64,000 bases of DNA from Stomoxys calcitrans (GCF_963082655.1 NC_081554.1:94680245-94744244); one strand, 5' to 3'; counted from the stretch's first letter, positions 23,920-35,886 are shown. Program-made: numbers and translations. The notes: generated by a model not told the origin, from the sequence alone.

Positions 23920-25215
23920 GCCTTCTTCCGGATCCATCGAAGCTATTAGAGAAAAGTTTGACTAACACTATTTTACATCAAGTCTCTTCTATATTGTCTC
24001 CCTACCAACGTGGGTTCCGGAAATCGAAATCGACGACAAAAAATATTTTAGAATTTACTTGTTTGGTCAACGATGGCTTTAGGGAACGCTACCAAACGGA
24101 CATTATTGGTTTTAGTCCCTCTTTACTAAGATCGTATCTGGCTGGACGTACTCAAAGATTTAAATTTGGTACCGCAGTTTCCAAATCAATTGTTGTCTCT
24201 TCAGGTGTTCCACAGGGTAGTCATCTTGACCCTGTGCTGTTTTGTTTGTTCATAAACGATCTCCCTTTTACTTTAAAGCACTCGAATATTTTGATGTATG
24301 CAGATGATGTAAAGATCTCCAGATCAACGAGAGACTCTTGTGAACAGTGTTATCATCAAGCTGACCTTGATTCTGTTAACGAATGGTGAAACCAGAACTT
24401 TATGGAACTTCATATTTCCAAATGCAAACAAATATCATTTTCAAGAATAGCCTCTCTTAAAACTAGCTACTTTTTGGGTTCCAATCAACTTGAAGTAGTC
24501 TACAGCTTTAAAGACATTGGATTTCTTCTAGACCAACGCTTAAACTTCCGTCAACATATCTCAATGGTTGTAAATAAAACACGTGGTGCTCTTGGCTTCA
24601 TGAAACGCTGGAGTGAAGAACTTAATGATTTCTCCGTGACGGAAAACTTTTATACGTCGCTTGTCAGAAGTAATCTCGGGTACGGTTCAGTGGTCTGGGA
24701 TCCGTACTACAATATTCATTCTGATTTGATGGAATCGGTTCAAAAACAATTTCTATTATTTTGTCTCCGCCGACATGGGTGGGACAGAAGTTCATTACCT
24801 TCGTATGAGTACCGATTACATCTTATAAAGCTTCCTACATTAAAAAGTCAAAAAAACCACGCTAACCATTACGTTTCTGACTAAATTAATTCATAGCCGC
24901 ATAGATTCTTGCTTTCTTTTGAGTCGAATTTTATTTAACGTTCCTATCAGACCTACCAGATATTTTGATCTTTTGAAAATTTCTTCTTATAGAACCAACT
25001 ATACCAATAATGATCCTTTTCGGCACCTATGTTATCAATTTAATCAACTCAAAGATATAATAGATCTATCTGAGAATCGTGAAAGTTTAAAAAGGAAAAT
25101 TATATTATTTTAAATTCTCGGGTTAATACATATGTAAATATATTGTTTTTAGTCTGTAGGGGTATTTCTTATCTATAGACTTAAATAAAAAAAAAATAAA
25201 TAAAAAAAAATAGCA
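23920..25215 (+). mobile_element. CR1/jockey-like LINE 3' part with poly-A tail
   Basis: The RT reads LLEKSLTNTILHQ, SPYQRGFRKSKSTT, SLLRSYLAGRTQRF, SSGVPQGSHLDPVLF and MYADDVKI (YADD kept at 24297). A segment between FRERYQTD (24105) and IGFSPSL is missing in frame, taking the DFSKAFD block with the first catalytic Asp. A TGA at 24387 interrupts NEW*NQNF, and a frameshift near 24880 separates the C-terminal part (LLSRILFNVPIRPTR at 24910). It ends with AATAAA-rich poly-A at 25185-25211. No RNase H. Less decayed than the other LINEs here, so probably younger. Confidence 0.75.
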
Positions 25216-25833
25216 GCTACATATATCGAAATTTGTTCCGATTTGGACCAAATACTAACAAGTACAAGTCATTGTTCAATTGTGTACAACAAATATTAGT
25301 CTTTTTAGTAGCTATATCTAAAATTAAATATCTTATCTAAAAATAAGTCACTGAGTCAAATTTCAGGGAAATCGGATTATAGGGGGCCAAGACTTTAAAT
25401 CGAGATATCGGTCTATATGGCAGCTATATCTAAATCTGAACCGATTTGAGCCAAATTGAAAAAAGATGTCGAAGGACCCAACACAACTCACTGTCCCAAA
25501 TTTCAGCTAAATCGGATAATAAATGCCTAAGACCCTAAATCGGTCTATATGGGGGCTATATCAAGATATAGTCCGATACAGCCCATCTTCGAACATAACC
25601 TGCTTATGGACAACAAAAAAAGAATCTGTGCAAAGTTTCGGCTCAAATTCTTAATTTTTAAACATTGTAGCGTGATTTAAACAGACAGACGGACGGACAT
25701 GGCTAGATCGTCTAAGATTATTACGGTGATCAAGAATATATATACTTTATAGGGTCAGAAATGGATATTTCGATGTGTTGCAACCGGAATGACATAAGGA
25801 ATATACCCCCATACTTCTGTGGTGGGTATTAAA
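25215..25833 (-). mobile_element. DINE-1/HINE-like element, subfamily B, 3' end replaced
   Basis: Its 5' end on the minus strand is TACCCACCACAGAAG (25818-25832), with GACAGACGGACGGACATG at 25684 and two or three core units. The hairpin end is absent, and the poly-A of the LINE at 23.9 kb abuts, so the LINE probably inserted into or next to this DINE. Confidence 0.65.
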
Positions 25834-27365
25834 ATGCAATTTTTAATACCTACATGTTTTCCTAAGAAACGTCTTCCAATCTACGCAACGCAAGGCTAAC
25901 TAGATCATGTATGTTTTTTGATACGACAAGCCGGCAACAACAGATAACGGAATTCTTCTCTCTTTTAAACGGGTGTAGAGAAGTTCTCTCTGAGGCATTG
26001 TTATACTCACTCCCACTCTTTTGCACAACAAACGCATTCAAGGCTAAGCAATGATGAATCTATCGAAACACATTGTCTAGCTGCGCCCTTAATGGCCATA
26101 TCAACGTGCTATCAGCAGGAGATTGACATACACAAGGAAACATGGCAGCTCCTTGGACCGTTTGAGAAATGCCTTAGAGAGATGTATGTTTTGAAAACAT
26201 TTTGGTTTGGTCGTGCAACTCTTAACAACAACAAAGAAAGCAACGTTAAGATCAACATTGTGTAAACAAAGTACCGATCCTTTGGGACACTTGGCACATT
26301 GTATTCTAAATGATCCGTCCGTCTGCAGGTTTGTTTCAAAATTGACATGTCAAATGCTCGTAATAATACTAAGCGACTTGCTGACTGATTGTTTTATGTA
26401 CTAAGGCATTCATGGCAGACAAGGTCGTTAAGATCATTAACAGATGATTTTCTGTGAAGCTGAAGGTCAATACCAAAGGATATGAAAATGAGACTTCAAA
26501 TGTTGAAAGAAAAATAAAGAATATTTCCACAGACATGCATATTTCCAAAATGCATTTATACAGACATTACCAATACCCACAGAAATATGCTCGCAGTACG
26601 GTGTTTTTGTGACACTGGTTTTTTGAATGTCATTGATTTATGTCATTGGCTTCTTCTTTTTTGCTCATGACACCGTTGCTGCTCATATTTTACATTTAGA
26701 TAGTGACGAGATTTGGCGTTATAATAGTTTGCAAATCGATTTTAAACGCTTGGCATGTTCTTTTAGTTTCTATTGCCAGTTACAGTATTATTTCCACTGT
26801 TTGGGCATGCTTTAGCTTCCATTTGGATTCAATTGCAGATGCTATTTGTAAATAATTTTTGTCAACCAATTAAGGCAGTTAGACAAAACATTTCAATCTT
26901 GCTTAATTACGTTTAAATTTTACCTTGGGAGAAAACAGTTGACGATCCTTTCAGTACATATAGCAGACTTTATTCAATAATGTAAATATGGTAACCGAAA
27001 GCTTAGGGAAATTGAATCGCGGTGCCATATTTCATAATAGAGTTTAAAGATTTTAAGCATACGCGGCTCCATATAACGTTTTTTTTTTAGCATTTAAGGA
27101 CTTTTAAGTGCTAACCAAGTCTAATTTCTATAATTTCGCTTTCATTAGGTGTGTGGGGTACATTTCCCATAGAAAATGCGGGAGAGTAAAAACATCCTTT
27201 ACTGTCTTTCGTTATTTATTTTAAATATTTGCACTATAAATGGTACTTTTTGTATCCAAAGAGTAATTTGTAAAAATACAGCACATTTTGAGAATTATTT
27301 CCATATTTTGTAGTTAAACTCATGGCACAGAATATCGATACCAAGCTAATGTATCTACATAATAC
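25834..27365. other. no recognisable feature
   Basis: Low repeat content by eye. Open frames such as 26112-26348 (-) and 26627-26815 (+) lack homology or splice support. This may be unique intergenic DNA. Confidence 0.4.
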
Positions 27366-27369
27366 AATA

Positions 27370-27965
27370 GCTATATTAGGTTATAGACCAATTTGGACAA
27401 TTCATTCCTTCGTGGTTGCAAATCATATCAACACATTTCTTTGGGCTTAAGAAGTCAAATCGAATGGTCGATTTATATAGAAGATATGAATGTATGTATA
27501 TCAAGTTATGGTTTGAACCACACATACCGATTTGGTCCATACTTGATATGGATGTTGCAATTTTCAACAAAATTATATGTACAAAATTTTAATCAAATCG
27601 GATCCAAGATGTAAAATTTTTAGATCGGTTTGTTTAGAAGCTACAATGGGCTATAGACAAAACAATACCTGCAAAGCTCAGAAAAAGCATCCTTTAAGAG
27701 TTCAAGAAGTCAAATTGTTAGATGAACTTTTATGAAAGTCATGCCTAACATGGATCGATCTGGCTGATTTGCACTCCCAAGCGTCTGGATCAATATCAAA
27801 CATTTATGGGAAAAATTGATGGGCTAGCTTTATTCTTTAGGAAGATAGCGTGCCTTCGACAAACGGACGGATATGGCTAAATCTACTTTGGAACAAGGAT
27901 TTAAGGTGTTGCAAACGGAATGACGAAGTTAGTTGTACCCTCTCCGATTCTATAGTGCAGAGTAA
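27370..27965 (-). mobile_element. degenerate DINE-1/HINE-like element, subfamily A
   Basis: Family words in order on the + strand: TTATAGACCAATTTGGAC, AAGAAGTCAAATCG, GCTAGCTTTATTC, ACAAACGGACGGATATGGCT (decayed GTCY complement, 27860) and GTTGCAAACGGAATGACGAA at the 5' end. The hairpin end is lost. Confidence 0.5.
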
Positions 27966-27989
27966 AAAAACATTTTTTGGTCAGTGAAA

Positions 27990-28110
27990 ATTTTTCAAAT
28001 GTGTTGTCGTTGTACACTGAGGCGGCAGCCCTTACCAATGAGGGACTCCATCGGGTCAATCCGGTACGTTTAACTGGCTGCCATAGGATTGTATCTCCAC
28101 ACTTAGTTGC
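27990..28110. repeat. possible dispersed fly repeat (GCGGCAGCCCTTACC...)
   Basis: The stretch CTGAGGCGGCAGCCCTTACC to GGCTGCCATAGGATTG is more GC-rich than its flanks. From memory it resembles a common calyptrate intergenic repeat. Not repeated inside this window, so unproven. Confidence 0.25.
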
Positions 28111-29160
28111 GGACTATTTTACAATGTATTTAATCGTTCGCGGGGGTACTGCAGTATTCCTATAGTCGGAACAGTACATTAACATTCCTTTAATACGGAC
28201 TTTTCCATCCTTAAATTGTATAGAAAGGCTGATTTTCGTATAACATCCGTTCCAAGTTGCAAATTGCAGGTTCTTAATTGTCAAACGCTTTCAATTTTGC
28301 TCGCTCTCTTCTGACCGTCACATAAGCCGATCTTTAAATTTAATTTTATAAGACCACAGTTTAGAATTTTTTTCACCCGATGAATAATTGCTGAGTATGG
28401 TGCTGTCGGTTCGACATAAATGTCTATAAGTTGTTTGTTGAGGTTATATTAAATTCTTTTTTTTTTTTTTGATTTCGACATATGCGGCTTGACTTATGGG
28501 TTTCTACATATTCCAAACATTGGTCCTGCCAAACTAAGCGCTGTTTATTATGTTATATAAGTTAGAGCATTGGATTAGAAACTATGCAAACTTAAACCAC
28601 ACAAAAATGTTGATCAGCTACCTGATGCCGCGAATTGTAAATTCGAATATCAAAAACATGGAGAAGCATTTGATGAGGGTACAGCAATTTGTTATTGTGA
28701 TATAAAGCAATTGACGAAATAAGTATTGCTAAATGAATCTTTGAAGGGCCTCTTGATTGGCGATGAAGTCTTAGGCAATGATAATATCAAATTGCAGAAG
28801 TATTCTTAAATTTGGAATACATTCCCTGCAGCCACCGGCTAGACTACATACTTTTCTGGCATAATAAATTTTATTTGGAGATTTACAAATATCCTTTCAT
28901 TATATGGGTATTATACGACAGTTTGCAGTATAAAAGCTGCAAAGCATAACACAACCAAGCTATACGAATATCACAGAGTCATTCGTTTATTTAGTTTCAT
29001 TTCCAACTAATGGAAATTTGAAAAAAAAACGTGTTGGAAATCATTTACCATGACCTACCACAAGTGCTATTAATGAGATCGTCATCCTTCATGGAGTTTC
29101 GCAGTAAAGCGTAAGCCCAAACCATAACAGAAATTTTTGGGAATATTGGCTGGTGCACTT
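28110..29160. other. no recognisable feature
   Basis: AT-rich, with a T-tract at 28457. No coding or repeat structure seen. Confidence 0.4.
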
Positions 29161-29163
29161 TTA

Positions 29164-29760
29164 AACAAATAAAAGCGCATTAAGTTCGGCCGGGCCGAAA
29201 CTTATATACCCTCTACAATGGATCGCATTTGGCGCGTTCTTTGAATGACTTTTTCAAATAGGAAATACATCAAGTTATGGACCGGTATGGTCCATTTTTG
29301 TCGCGACTTTTAGAAGTCATAAAGAATACCACGCTTAAAATTTCAGCCACATCGAGTGGTAATTGCGTTTTCTAGATACTCAATCCATTCGGTCGATCGG
29401 TTTATATGAAAGTTTTTCAGGTTATAGACCGATTTGGACCTTACTTGGCACGGAAGACATAAGAAACCTTTGTGTGAAAACATTTCAGTCAAATCGAATG
29501 TTAATTGCGTCTTCTGTAGGTTCAAAATTTCAGCCAAATGGGATAAGAATCTGGACCCCTAGAGGCCCAAGAAGTCAAGATCCAGGAGTTCATATGGCAG
29601 TTATGCCAAAAAAATACCGAAACCGACCAAGACTAATAGGAAGACAGACGGATATGGCTAAATTGACTTAGAATGTCAACACAATCAAAAAAATATATAT
29701 TTTGTAGAGCCCTAGATCAATATTTCGATGTGTAACAAACAGAATGACGATAAATTATGC
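29164..29760 (-). mobile_element. DINE-1/HINE-like element, subfamily A variant
   Basis: 3' end on the minus strand: AACAAATAAAAGCGCATTAA, then GTTCGGCCGGGCCGAAAC and TATATACCCTCTACAATGG. The 5' side has GAAGACAGACGGATATGGCT and CGATGTGTAACAAACAGAAT, but the CCCTCCACC repeat is gone. Core units begin near 29385 and 29540. Confidence 0.65.
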
Positions 29761-29869
29761 GAACTTAGCAATATGCATTAAAATACAAATTCCAGCCAGA
29801 TTTAAAGCCAAAAAACATAAATCCCTATAGCGAATACCTTACAACACCGAGTCTAAGTACTACTATTAA

Positions 29870-30432
29870 TGCACAGAACCTATGTCCAAATCTAATCAGA
29901 CTATTGAAATATCGAATAGAAGCCTTTAAAATTTTTTTACGATAGGACCTAAATTGTGGCTACTACAGCCTTAAAAGGCCATATCGGATGAAAAATATGT
30001 ATGGGAGCTATATCTATATCTGGACTGATTTAAATTAAATTTCGCAAACATACTGGGAGGTCAAATAAAACACCTCACGCAAAGATCGGATCAAAATTGT
30101 GGCTACTACAGCCTTAAAAGGATATATCGGGTGAAAGATATATATTAGATCCATATGAAAATCTGATCTGATTTTTTTCAAAATCGATAGCGTTCGTCCT
30201 TGAGACAAACAAGCGATATATGCAAAATTTAATGACAATCGGACAATAAATGCTATCTCTACCTTGATCACAAGAATACATGGACGGACGGACGTAACTA
30301 ATTCGAATCAGGAACTGATTCTAAGCCAATCGGTATACTTATCATTGAGCCTAGCTCTTCTCCTTCTTAAAGTTCCAAACAAATGCACAAAGTGATAATA
30401 CGCTATACCACAGTGGTTGTGAAGGGTATAAA
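29870..30432 (-). mobile_element. DINE-1/HINE-like element, subfamily C
   Basis: 5' end on the minus strand TATACCCTTCACAACCACTG (30411-30430). GGACGGACGGACGTAACTAA at 30283 is the GTCY complement. Units with GGGAGCTATATCTATATCTG lie at 30002 and near 30150. The 3' hairpin end was not found. Confidence 0.6.
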
Positions 30433-30439
30433 TATAAAG

Positions 30440-30531
30440 CGAGGAGGTTAGCATATTTGCTTATGACGCTCAACGCCTGGGTTCGAATCCTGGCGAGAAT
30501 ATCAGATAAATTTTCAGCGGTGGTTTCTCCC
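30440..30531 (+). mobile_element. tRNA-derived SINE head fragment
   Basis: Contains GAGGAGGTTAGCATATTTGC and GGGTTCGAATCCTGGCGAG, the tRNA-like head. It ends at TTTCAGCGGTGGTTTCTCC, where LINE sequence starts. Confidence 0.65.
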
Positions 30532-31870
30532 ACCTCAATATTGACCCAGAGAAAACGAAAATCTGCCTGATCACGAGAAACATGAAGGTGGAACAATTTG
30601 ACACACCTCGTTTCCTCAATAGAACGTTTTCGTAATCTGGCAAGGTTTAATACTAAGGAGTGGTCTTGGACAGCAAACTGAATTGAAAGTATTACATTCA
30701 GGAGTATACCGTGAAAGCTCACAGATGTTGGCCACTATGCTTTTGATTTGATCAATTCTTCTGCGATGGAGAAAAAGCACAATGAAAGGATTATACAATA
30801 CATGTTGCCTTGGCATAGGCTGGCATATAAAGACCTCACCCACTAGAGCAATGGAGACTATACTAGATTTCCGACCTATAGACATACAAATTATGTATGA
30901 AGCAACCACTGCGGCTATGAGACTTAAGGTGATGGGAAAATAGATAGAGGATAGGAGCAGGTCCCACCATCGCGGTATAATCGAGGCCACGCCCCCTGGG
31001 GCAATAGAGACTACACTAGATGTTCGACCTATAGACATACAAATTATGTATGAAGCAACCACTGCGGCTATGAGACTTAAGGTGAGGGGAAAAAGATAGA
31101 GGATAAGAGTAGGTCACACCATCGCGGTATAATCGAGGCGACGATAGGAAACATGAAAATAATGTACGAAGTTTCGGATCGGATACCTGAGACGATAATT
31201 GAGGTCTAGTTCGAGGCACTGCTGCCAGCGGTACAGTCTTGGATTGACGGAACACTGGTATTGCCATCTGGAAGTTCAGGATACACGGATGGATCAAAGC
31301 TAGAGGACAGAGTGGACCTGAATTCTACATAAAGAACCCAGGACTGAGATCTGTTTTCAATGGCCTGATCATAATGCGGTGCTGCAGGGGGAAATCCGAG
31401 CAATAACAACCAGGAGGTGATTAACGGGCTCTCTGATAGCGGAGTAAGGGGGAATAAAAGAGCTGACGATTTAGCAGTGAAGGCCAGAGGTTTGCAGTCA
31501 ATGACAATGCAGTTAACCCGAAGATTTTCGGGTCGACGCAATCCGAGTTAAGGGCGTGGGCGAGCGTGGAACAGCAAAACGGTCGGTAAAACCACGAAAA
31601 TCCTAAGGGAAGTGCGGCAAGTGATAGCATAGTGGGGTTGATAATGAGAAATTGGAGCATTTTCCTATTTCATTGCCCAGCTTTCGCGGATATTAGACAT
31701 CGTCACTTAGGGTGGGACACAATACCAGACATGAACCAACATAGGGGAGTGAACCATTTAGGAATTTTGTAAGTAGAACCGAAATCCTGACTTAGATTTT
31801 TTTCGGGGTTACTTTTTAGTATTTTGAGCGCACAACAGACCGATTACTGGCTTAAGTGTATAAACCTTTT
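30532..31870 (+). mobile_element. RNase H-bearing LINE relic (family shared with 44.6-46.8 kb)
   Basis: The start reads NIDPEKTKICLITRNMKVE, the RT stretch after YADD (compare NVNPEKTEICLFTRK at 45.8 kb). It continues through ATTAAMRLKV, an RNase H piece near 31290-31420 (RMDQ...TEICFQWPDHNAVLQGEIRA) and a tail with GATTACTGGCTTAAGTGTAT at 31840. Many frameshifts. It carries a two-copy internal tandem duplication. Confidence 0.65.
30848..31150. repeat. tandem duplication, ~153-bp unit, two copies
   Basis: Copy 1 starts at 30848 (GCAATGGAGACTATACTAGA) and copy 2 at 31001 (GCAATAGAGACTACACTAGA). Both run to CATCGCGGTATAATCGAGGC. The related LINE copies do not show this doubling, as far as they overlap. 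Confidence 0.8.
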
Positions 31871-31874
31871 GTCA

Positions 31875-32312
31875 ATTTTACCTAACTCATTCTATCCCCT
31901 CCTAATGCTTGCGACATTTCTAAGATACTATGCCATGCATAAAAGCCATGTAAAAACGGACTCGGCTATAAAAAGAGATCCCTTAGCATTAATCGGAGTT
32001 TTAATGGAATGCTAACGGGCAAATTTGCAGTTGAAAACATCAGTTGTCTATTATATAATATTTATGTAGGTAATTTTTTGGTTAGATAAGATTGGTTCGG
32101 TGTGTTGCGCTACACTATAAAATGGATTTTTACAAATAATTAATCCTTTAAATATAAAAAAGCTATTCCGCAGAAGTGTATTAGAAATTTAGGATTCTTA
32201 CTGAATAAACATAATTCTTTTTGTTTCTCTTTCTAGCGTTCGAAGCCATCAATACAACTTCCAACAGAGGGTGTTGCAGCACGATTTCGTTGTCCGAGTT
32301 TGATGATTTTTA
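31875..32312. other. spacer left of Helitron-like element
   Basis: No gene seen. It contains TCTAGCGTTCGAAGCCATCA at 32235, which recurs at 34150 with few changes on the far side of the Helitron-like element. Confidence 0.4.
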
Positions 32313-33648
32313 TCTCTATATATAAAAGAGACGCGTGATTGACTGACTGACTGATCAACGCCCAGCCCAAACGGCTAAAGCTAGAGTCATGAAATTTTGC
32401 ACGTGGTTTTGTGATATTCGTACGTTTAGGTACTAATAAGTACGAAATAGTGACTTTTTACCCAGCGCGAACGGATGGGGATAGAATTATGATTTTGAGC
32501 TCAAATTAAAAAAGTCTCGAAAATATAACATTTAGTGACAAAAACTTCCCTAAATAGTATCGTAAATGGGAAGTATGCTACGTTTAGTACCGCAATTGGT
32601 ACTTTTTGGTTCCTTGTTTGTTAATTGAGCTAGAGCTTTGAATTTTAGAATTTAGGTACACTATGGCAACTTAAATGAAGATGCCAAAGAGTTCTTGGAC
32701 ATTGAGAATCAAAAAGGTACCCAACTTCGCTTAAAGCGAACGGGTAGAGCTAGAGCTTCGAAATTTGGCTTAAATGATTGTTAATGCGAAATATACCCCC
32801 TTTATATCCCCCTTATAGAAAAATGTGAAATATAGTAATGTAAACGGAAAAACGTACGTTTAGTACCGTATTTGCTACAATTTCATACTTTTTTTACGGA
32901 TTGAACTAGACCTCTGAAATTTAATATGTAGGTTCTACTAAGAAATATATGTTGGCTGACTAAGTACTTTTTAATAAATCATACATTTTGGTACCAAAAA
33001 GAACGAAATAGCTTATTAACTTTTACAATGAACGGAGAAGGGTAAAATTAAACAAAATAGCTAAAAATGATCGATGTCTTAACAAATATACGATAAGTTG
33101 TACCAAATATGAAATGTTGAAATCGTAGCAGGAGTGGATAAAAAGTACTTGAGTGCTGAAATTGGTACTATTTAGTACTTTCTTTGTAGATTGTGCTAGA
33201 GATCTGAAATTTGGGGCACAGGCACATCTTGCAGTATGTACCGGACGAATAGATGATTTTGTTGATATTCGACCATTTTAGTACTAAGACGTACAATATA
33301 GCACCTTCTTTACGGATTGAGCTACAGCTCTGAAATTAGGAATATTGTTACATCTAGGTGCTATGTACCGAATGACTAGAAGATTTTTTGATTTTCGTTC
33401 ATTTTGGTACTAAAAAGTGGTACTTTTTGCGGACTGACCTACATCTCTATAATTAGGGATATAGGTACATCTTGGCAGTATGCCACGGATAATTAGAAGA
33501 TTGTTTTGAAATTTGTACATTTAGGTACTAAAACGTAAAAAATTTTACTTTGTTTACAGATAAGGCTAAAGCTATTAAAATTGCGATACAGTTACACCTT
33601 AGTATTGGGAGTACCATCGAGGGCTGCGAAGCGACCGGGCATAAGCTA
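32313..33648 (+). mobile_element. Helitron-like non-autonomous element with both termini
   Basis: It begins TCTCTATATATAAAAGAGAC followed by a (GACT)n run at 32338 and a GAAATTTTGCACG-like word. It ends GGGCTGCGAAGCGACCGGGC then ATAAGCTAG. It lies between A (32312) and T (33649), the A|T target expected for Helitrons. The inside has several loose repeats of GGTACTAAAAAGTACGAAAT and GCTAGAGCTCTGAAATT type, about 100-160 bp apart. No Rep/helicase coding. Confidence 0.65.
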
Positions 33649-33649
33649 G

Positions 33650-34290
33650 TATTATAATAATTTAGAGAATTTATATATACGCAGCAATTTTTGCAAATAT
33701 TTTGAATTTTAAACATTTTTGAAAAAAAATTATTTCCTAAGCCAATGCAACAAAAAATCATTTGTTAACATTTTATGACCATTTAGAAAGCTAGATTTAA
33801 TGATTTTGGTATCAAATAGAACCTGCTGTCAGAGAAGTAGGTTTATTGTCATAAATTAATTTTTTTTATAAACCATCAAATGCAGCAAGACATTAAAACG
33901 GATTACAGAAATCTCACCTAAAGAATTTTCGGAAATTGTTTCGTTTGATTATTGGAATATAAAATATTGCCAATTTTTGACAAGCCAATTTCCCCTCAAA
34001 ACATGACGGGAAAAATTGTTGTAACTGGTTTCAGTTGTCTACTTTACGCCAGTCCAAATTTCATTACTAGGGCAGCTCTTATCTTTGGTATTATTCGTCG
34101 CTAATGTGAACCTGGGCACACAGAGCAGCAGCAAAACCCTTGCCGTTGTCTAGCGTTCGAAGCCATTAATACAGCTTCCAAAAAATGTTTGCACTGTGTT
34201 GGCAATCAGTGTAGAATTCAGCTCTGACTTTATGAGCAAATGTCACCGCCGATGTGTATGTTCCTACAGCCAATAGTTACCACAATTTTT
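33650..34290. other. no gene recognised
   Basis: AT-rich spacer. It includes the second copy of the CTAGCGTTCGAAGCCAT word at 34151 and a more GC-rich patch near 34100-34150. Confidence 0.4.
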
Positions 34291-34295
34291 AAGAA

Positions 34296-35499
34296 AACAA
34301 GTAAAAAGGCGTTAAGTTCGGCCGGGCCGAACTTTGGATACCCACCACCTCGGGTATATTTGTCAACCACCTTTCGTTAAAATCCAGTGAAAAATGCATA
34401 CATTATGCCCCATAGCAGCTATGGGGACATATCATCCGATTTAGACCAAATGCTTATAAGTACAAGTCATTGTTCAACCGAGAGATCGGTCTATATGGCA
34501 GCTATATCCAAATCTGGACCGATCTGAGGCAAACTGAAGACAAATATCGAAGGGCCCAACACAACTCACTGTCCCAAATTTCTAATTCTAAAATTTCAGC
34601 AAAATCGGATAATAAATGTGGCTTCTATGGGCCTAAGACCATAAATCGGAGGATCGGTCTATATGGCAGCTATATCCAAATGTGGACCGATCTGGGCCAA
34701 TTTGACGAAGGATGTCGAAGGGCTCACCGCAACTCACTGTCCCAAATTTCAGCAAAATCGGATAATAAATGTGGCTTTTATGGGCCTAAGACCATAAATC
34801 GGAGGATCGGTATATATGGCAGCTATATCCAAATCTGGACCGAACGGGGCCAAATTGACGAAGGATGTCGAAGGGCTGAACGCAACTCACTGTCCAAAAT
34901 TTCAGCAAAATCAGATAATAAATGTGACTTTTATGGGCCTAAGACCAAAAATCGGAAGATCGGTCTATATGGCAGCTATATCCAAATTCGGACCGATCTC
35001 GGCCAAATTGGCGAAGGATGTCGGCTCATCGCAACCTACTGTCTCAAATTTCAGCAAAATCGGATAATAAATGTGGCTTTTATGGGCCCAAGACCCTAAA
35101 TCGGAGGATCGGTCTGTATGGCAGCTATATCCAAATCTGGACCGATCTGACGGGGGATGTTGGGGGACGTAACACAACTCACTGTCTCAAATTTCAGCAA
35201 AATCGGATAAAAAATGTGGCGGGGCAATATCATGATATAGTCCGATATAGCCCATCTTCGAACTTAACCTGCTTATGGACAAAAAAAGAATGTTTGCAAA
35301 ATTTCAGCTCAATATCTCTATTTTTAAAGACTGTAGCGTGATTTCAACAACCAGACGCACGGACATGTCTAGATCGTCTTAGATTTTTACGCTGATCAAG
35401 AATATATATACTTTATAGGGTCGGAAATGGATACTTCGATGTGTTGCAAACGGAATGACAAAATGAATATACCCCCATCCTTCGGTGGTGGGTATAAAA
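34296..35499 (-). mobile_element. DINE-1/HINE-like element, subfamily B, with array
   Basis: Both ends present: AACAAGTAAAAAGGCGTTAA and the GTTCGGCCGGGCCGAAC palindrome at 34316, and CCATCCTTCGGTGGTGGGTA at 35476. Very similar to the copy at 20405-21953, with about four and a half units in place of seven to eight. The GTCY complement is slightly damaged (CAACCAGACGCACGGACATG). Confidence 0.8.
34480..35190. repeat. tandem array, 153-154-bp unit, open in one frame
   Basis: Unit starts lie near 34480, 34650, 34803, 34957 and 35105. The + strand frame 34470-35099 stays open for 209 codons and translates as a 51-residue repeat (RRIGLYGSYIQIWTDLGQ...). The unit is a multiple of three here. Not called as a gene: the same units elsewhere are full of stops and there is no promoter or start context. 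Confidence 0.75.
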
Positions 35500-35619
35500 A
35501 AACTAAATTGTGGTATCTTTACCAATTTCAAAGTAACAAGAATTTTGGTAATTTTCGATTCTGAAAAAATATGGGGTGGGCCCGTGGGCCCCCCAAAATA
35601 AAATCCTGGCTACATCCCT

Positions 35620-35886
35620 GATGGCAGCTATATTAAAACATGGACCGACATGGCCCATTTACAATCCCAATCGCCCTACACTAATAAGAAGTATTTGGGC
35701 GAAATTTCAAGCGCTTAGCTTTATTCCTTCTAAAGTTAGCGTGCTTTCGACAGACAGATGGACGGACATGGCTAGATCGACTTAAAATGTCATGACTATC
35801 AAGAATATATATACTTCATGGGGTCTTAGACGAATATTTCGAGGTGTAACAAACGGAAAGACGAAATTATGCCGGAGGGTATAAAA
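35620..35886 (-). mobile_element. DINE-1/HINE-like 5' part, subfamily A
   Basis: GACAGACAGATGGACGGACA at 35748, GTCTTAGACGAATATTTCGA, and 5' end TATACCCTCCGGCATAATTT (minus strand). Cut at 35620 next to a GC-rich GGGCCCGTGGGCCCCCC patch. Confidence 0.65.

Noticed and set aside
23920..25215. LINE as an active element
   Set aside because: It lacks one catalytic block, has a stop and a frameshift, and is 5' truncated.
34470..35099. 209-codon + strand open frame as a real repeat protein
   Set aside because: It is the DINE array translated. Sister arrays have stops and indels, and the frame runs antisense to the element with no start context.
35570..35620. GC-rich GGGCCCGTGGGCCCCCC patch and CATCCCTG as a transposon end
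   Set aside because: It looks like a known type of dispersed end, but I found no second end or duplication here.
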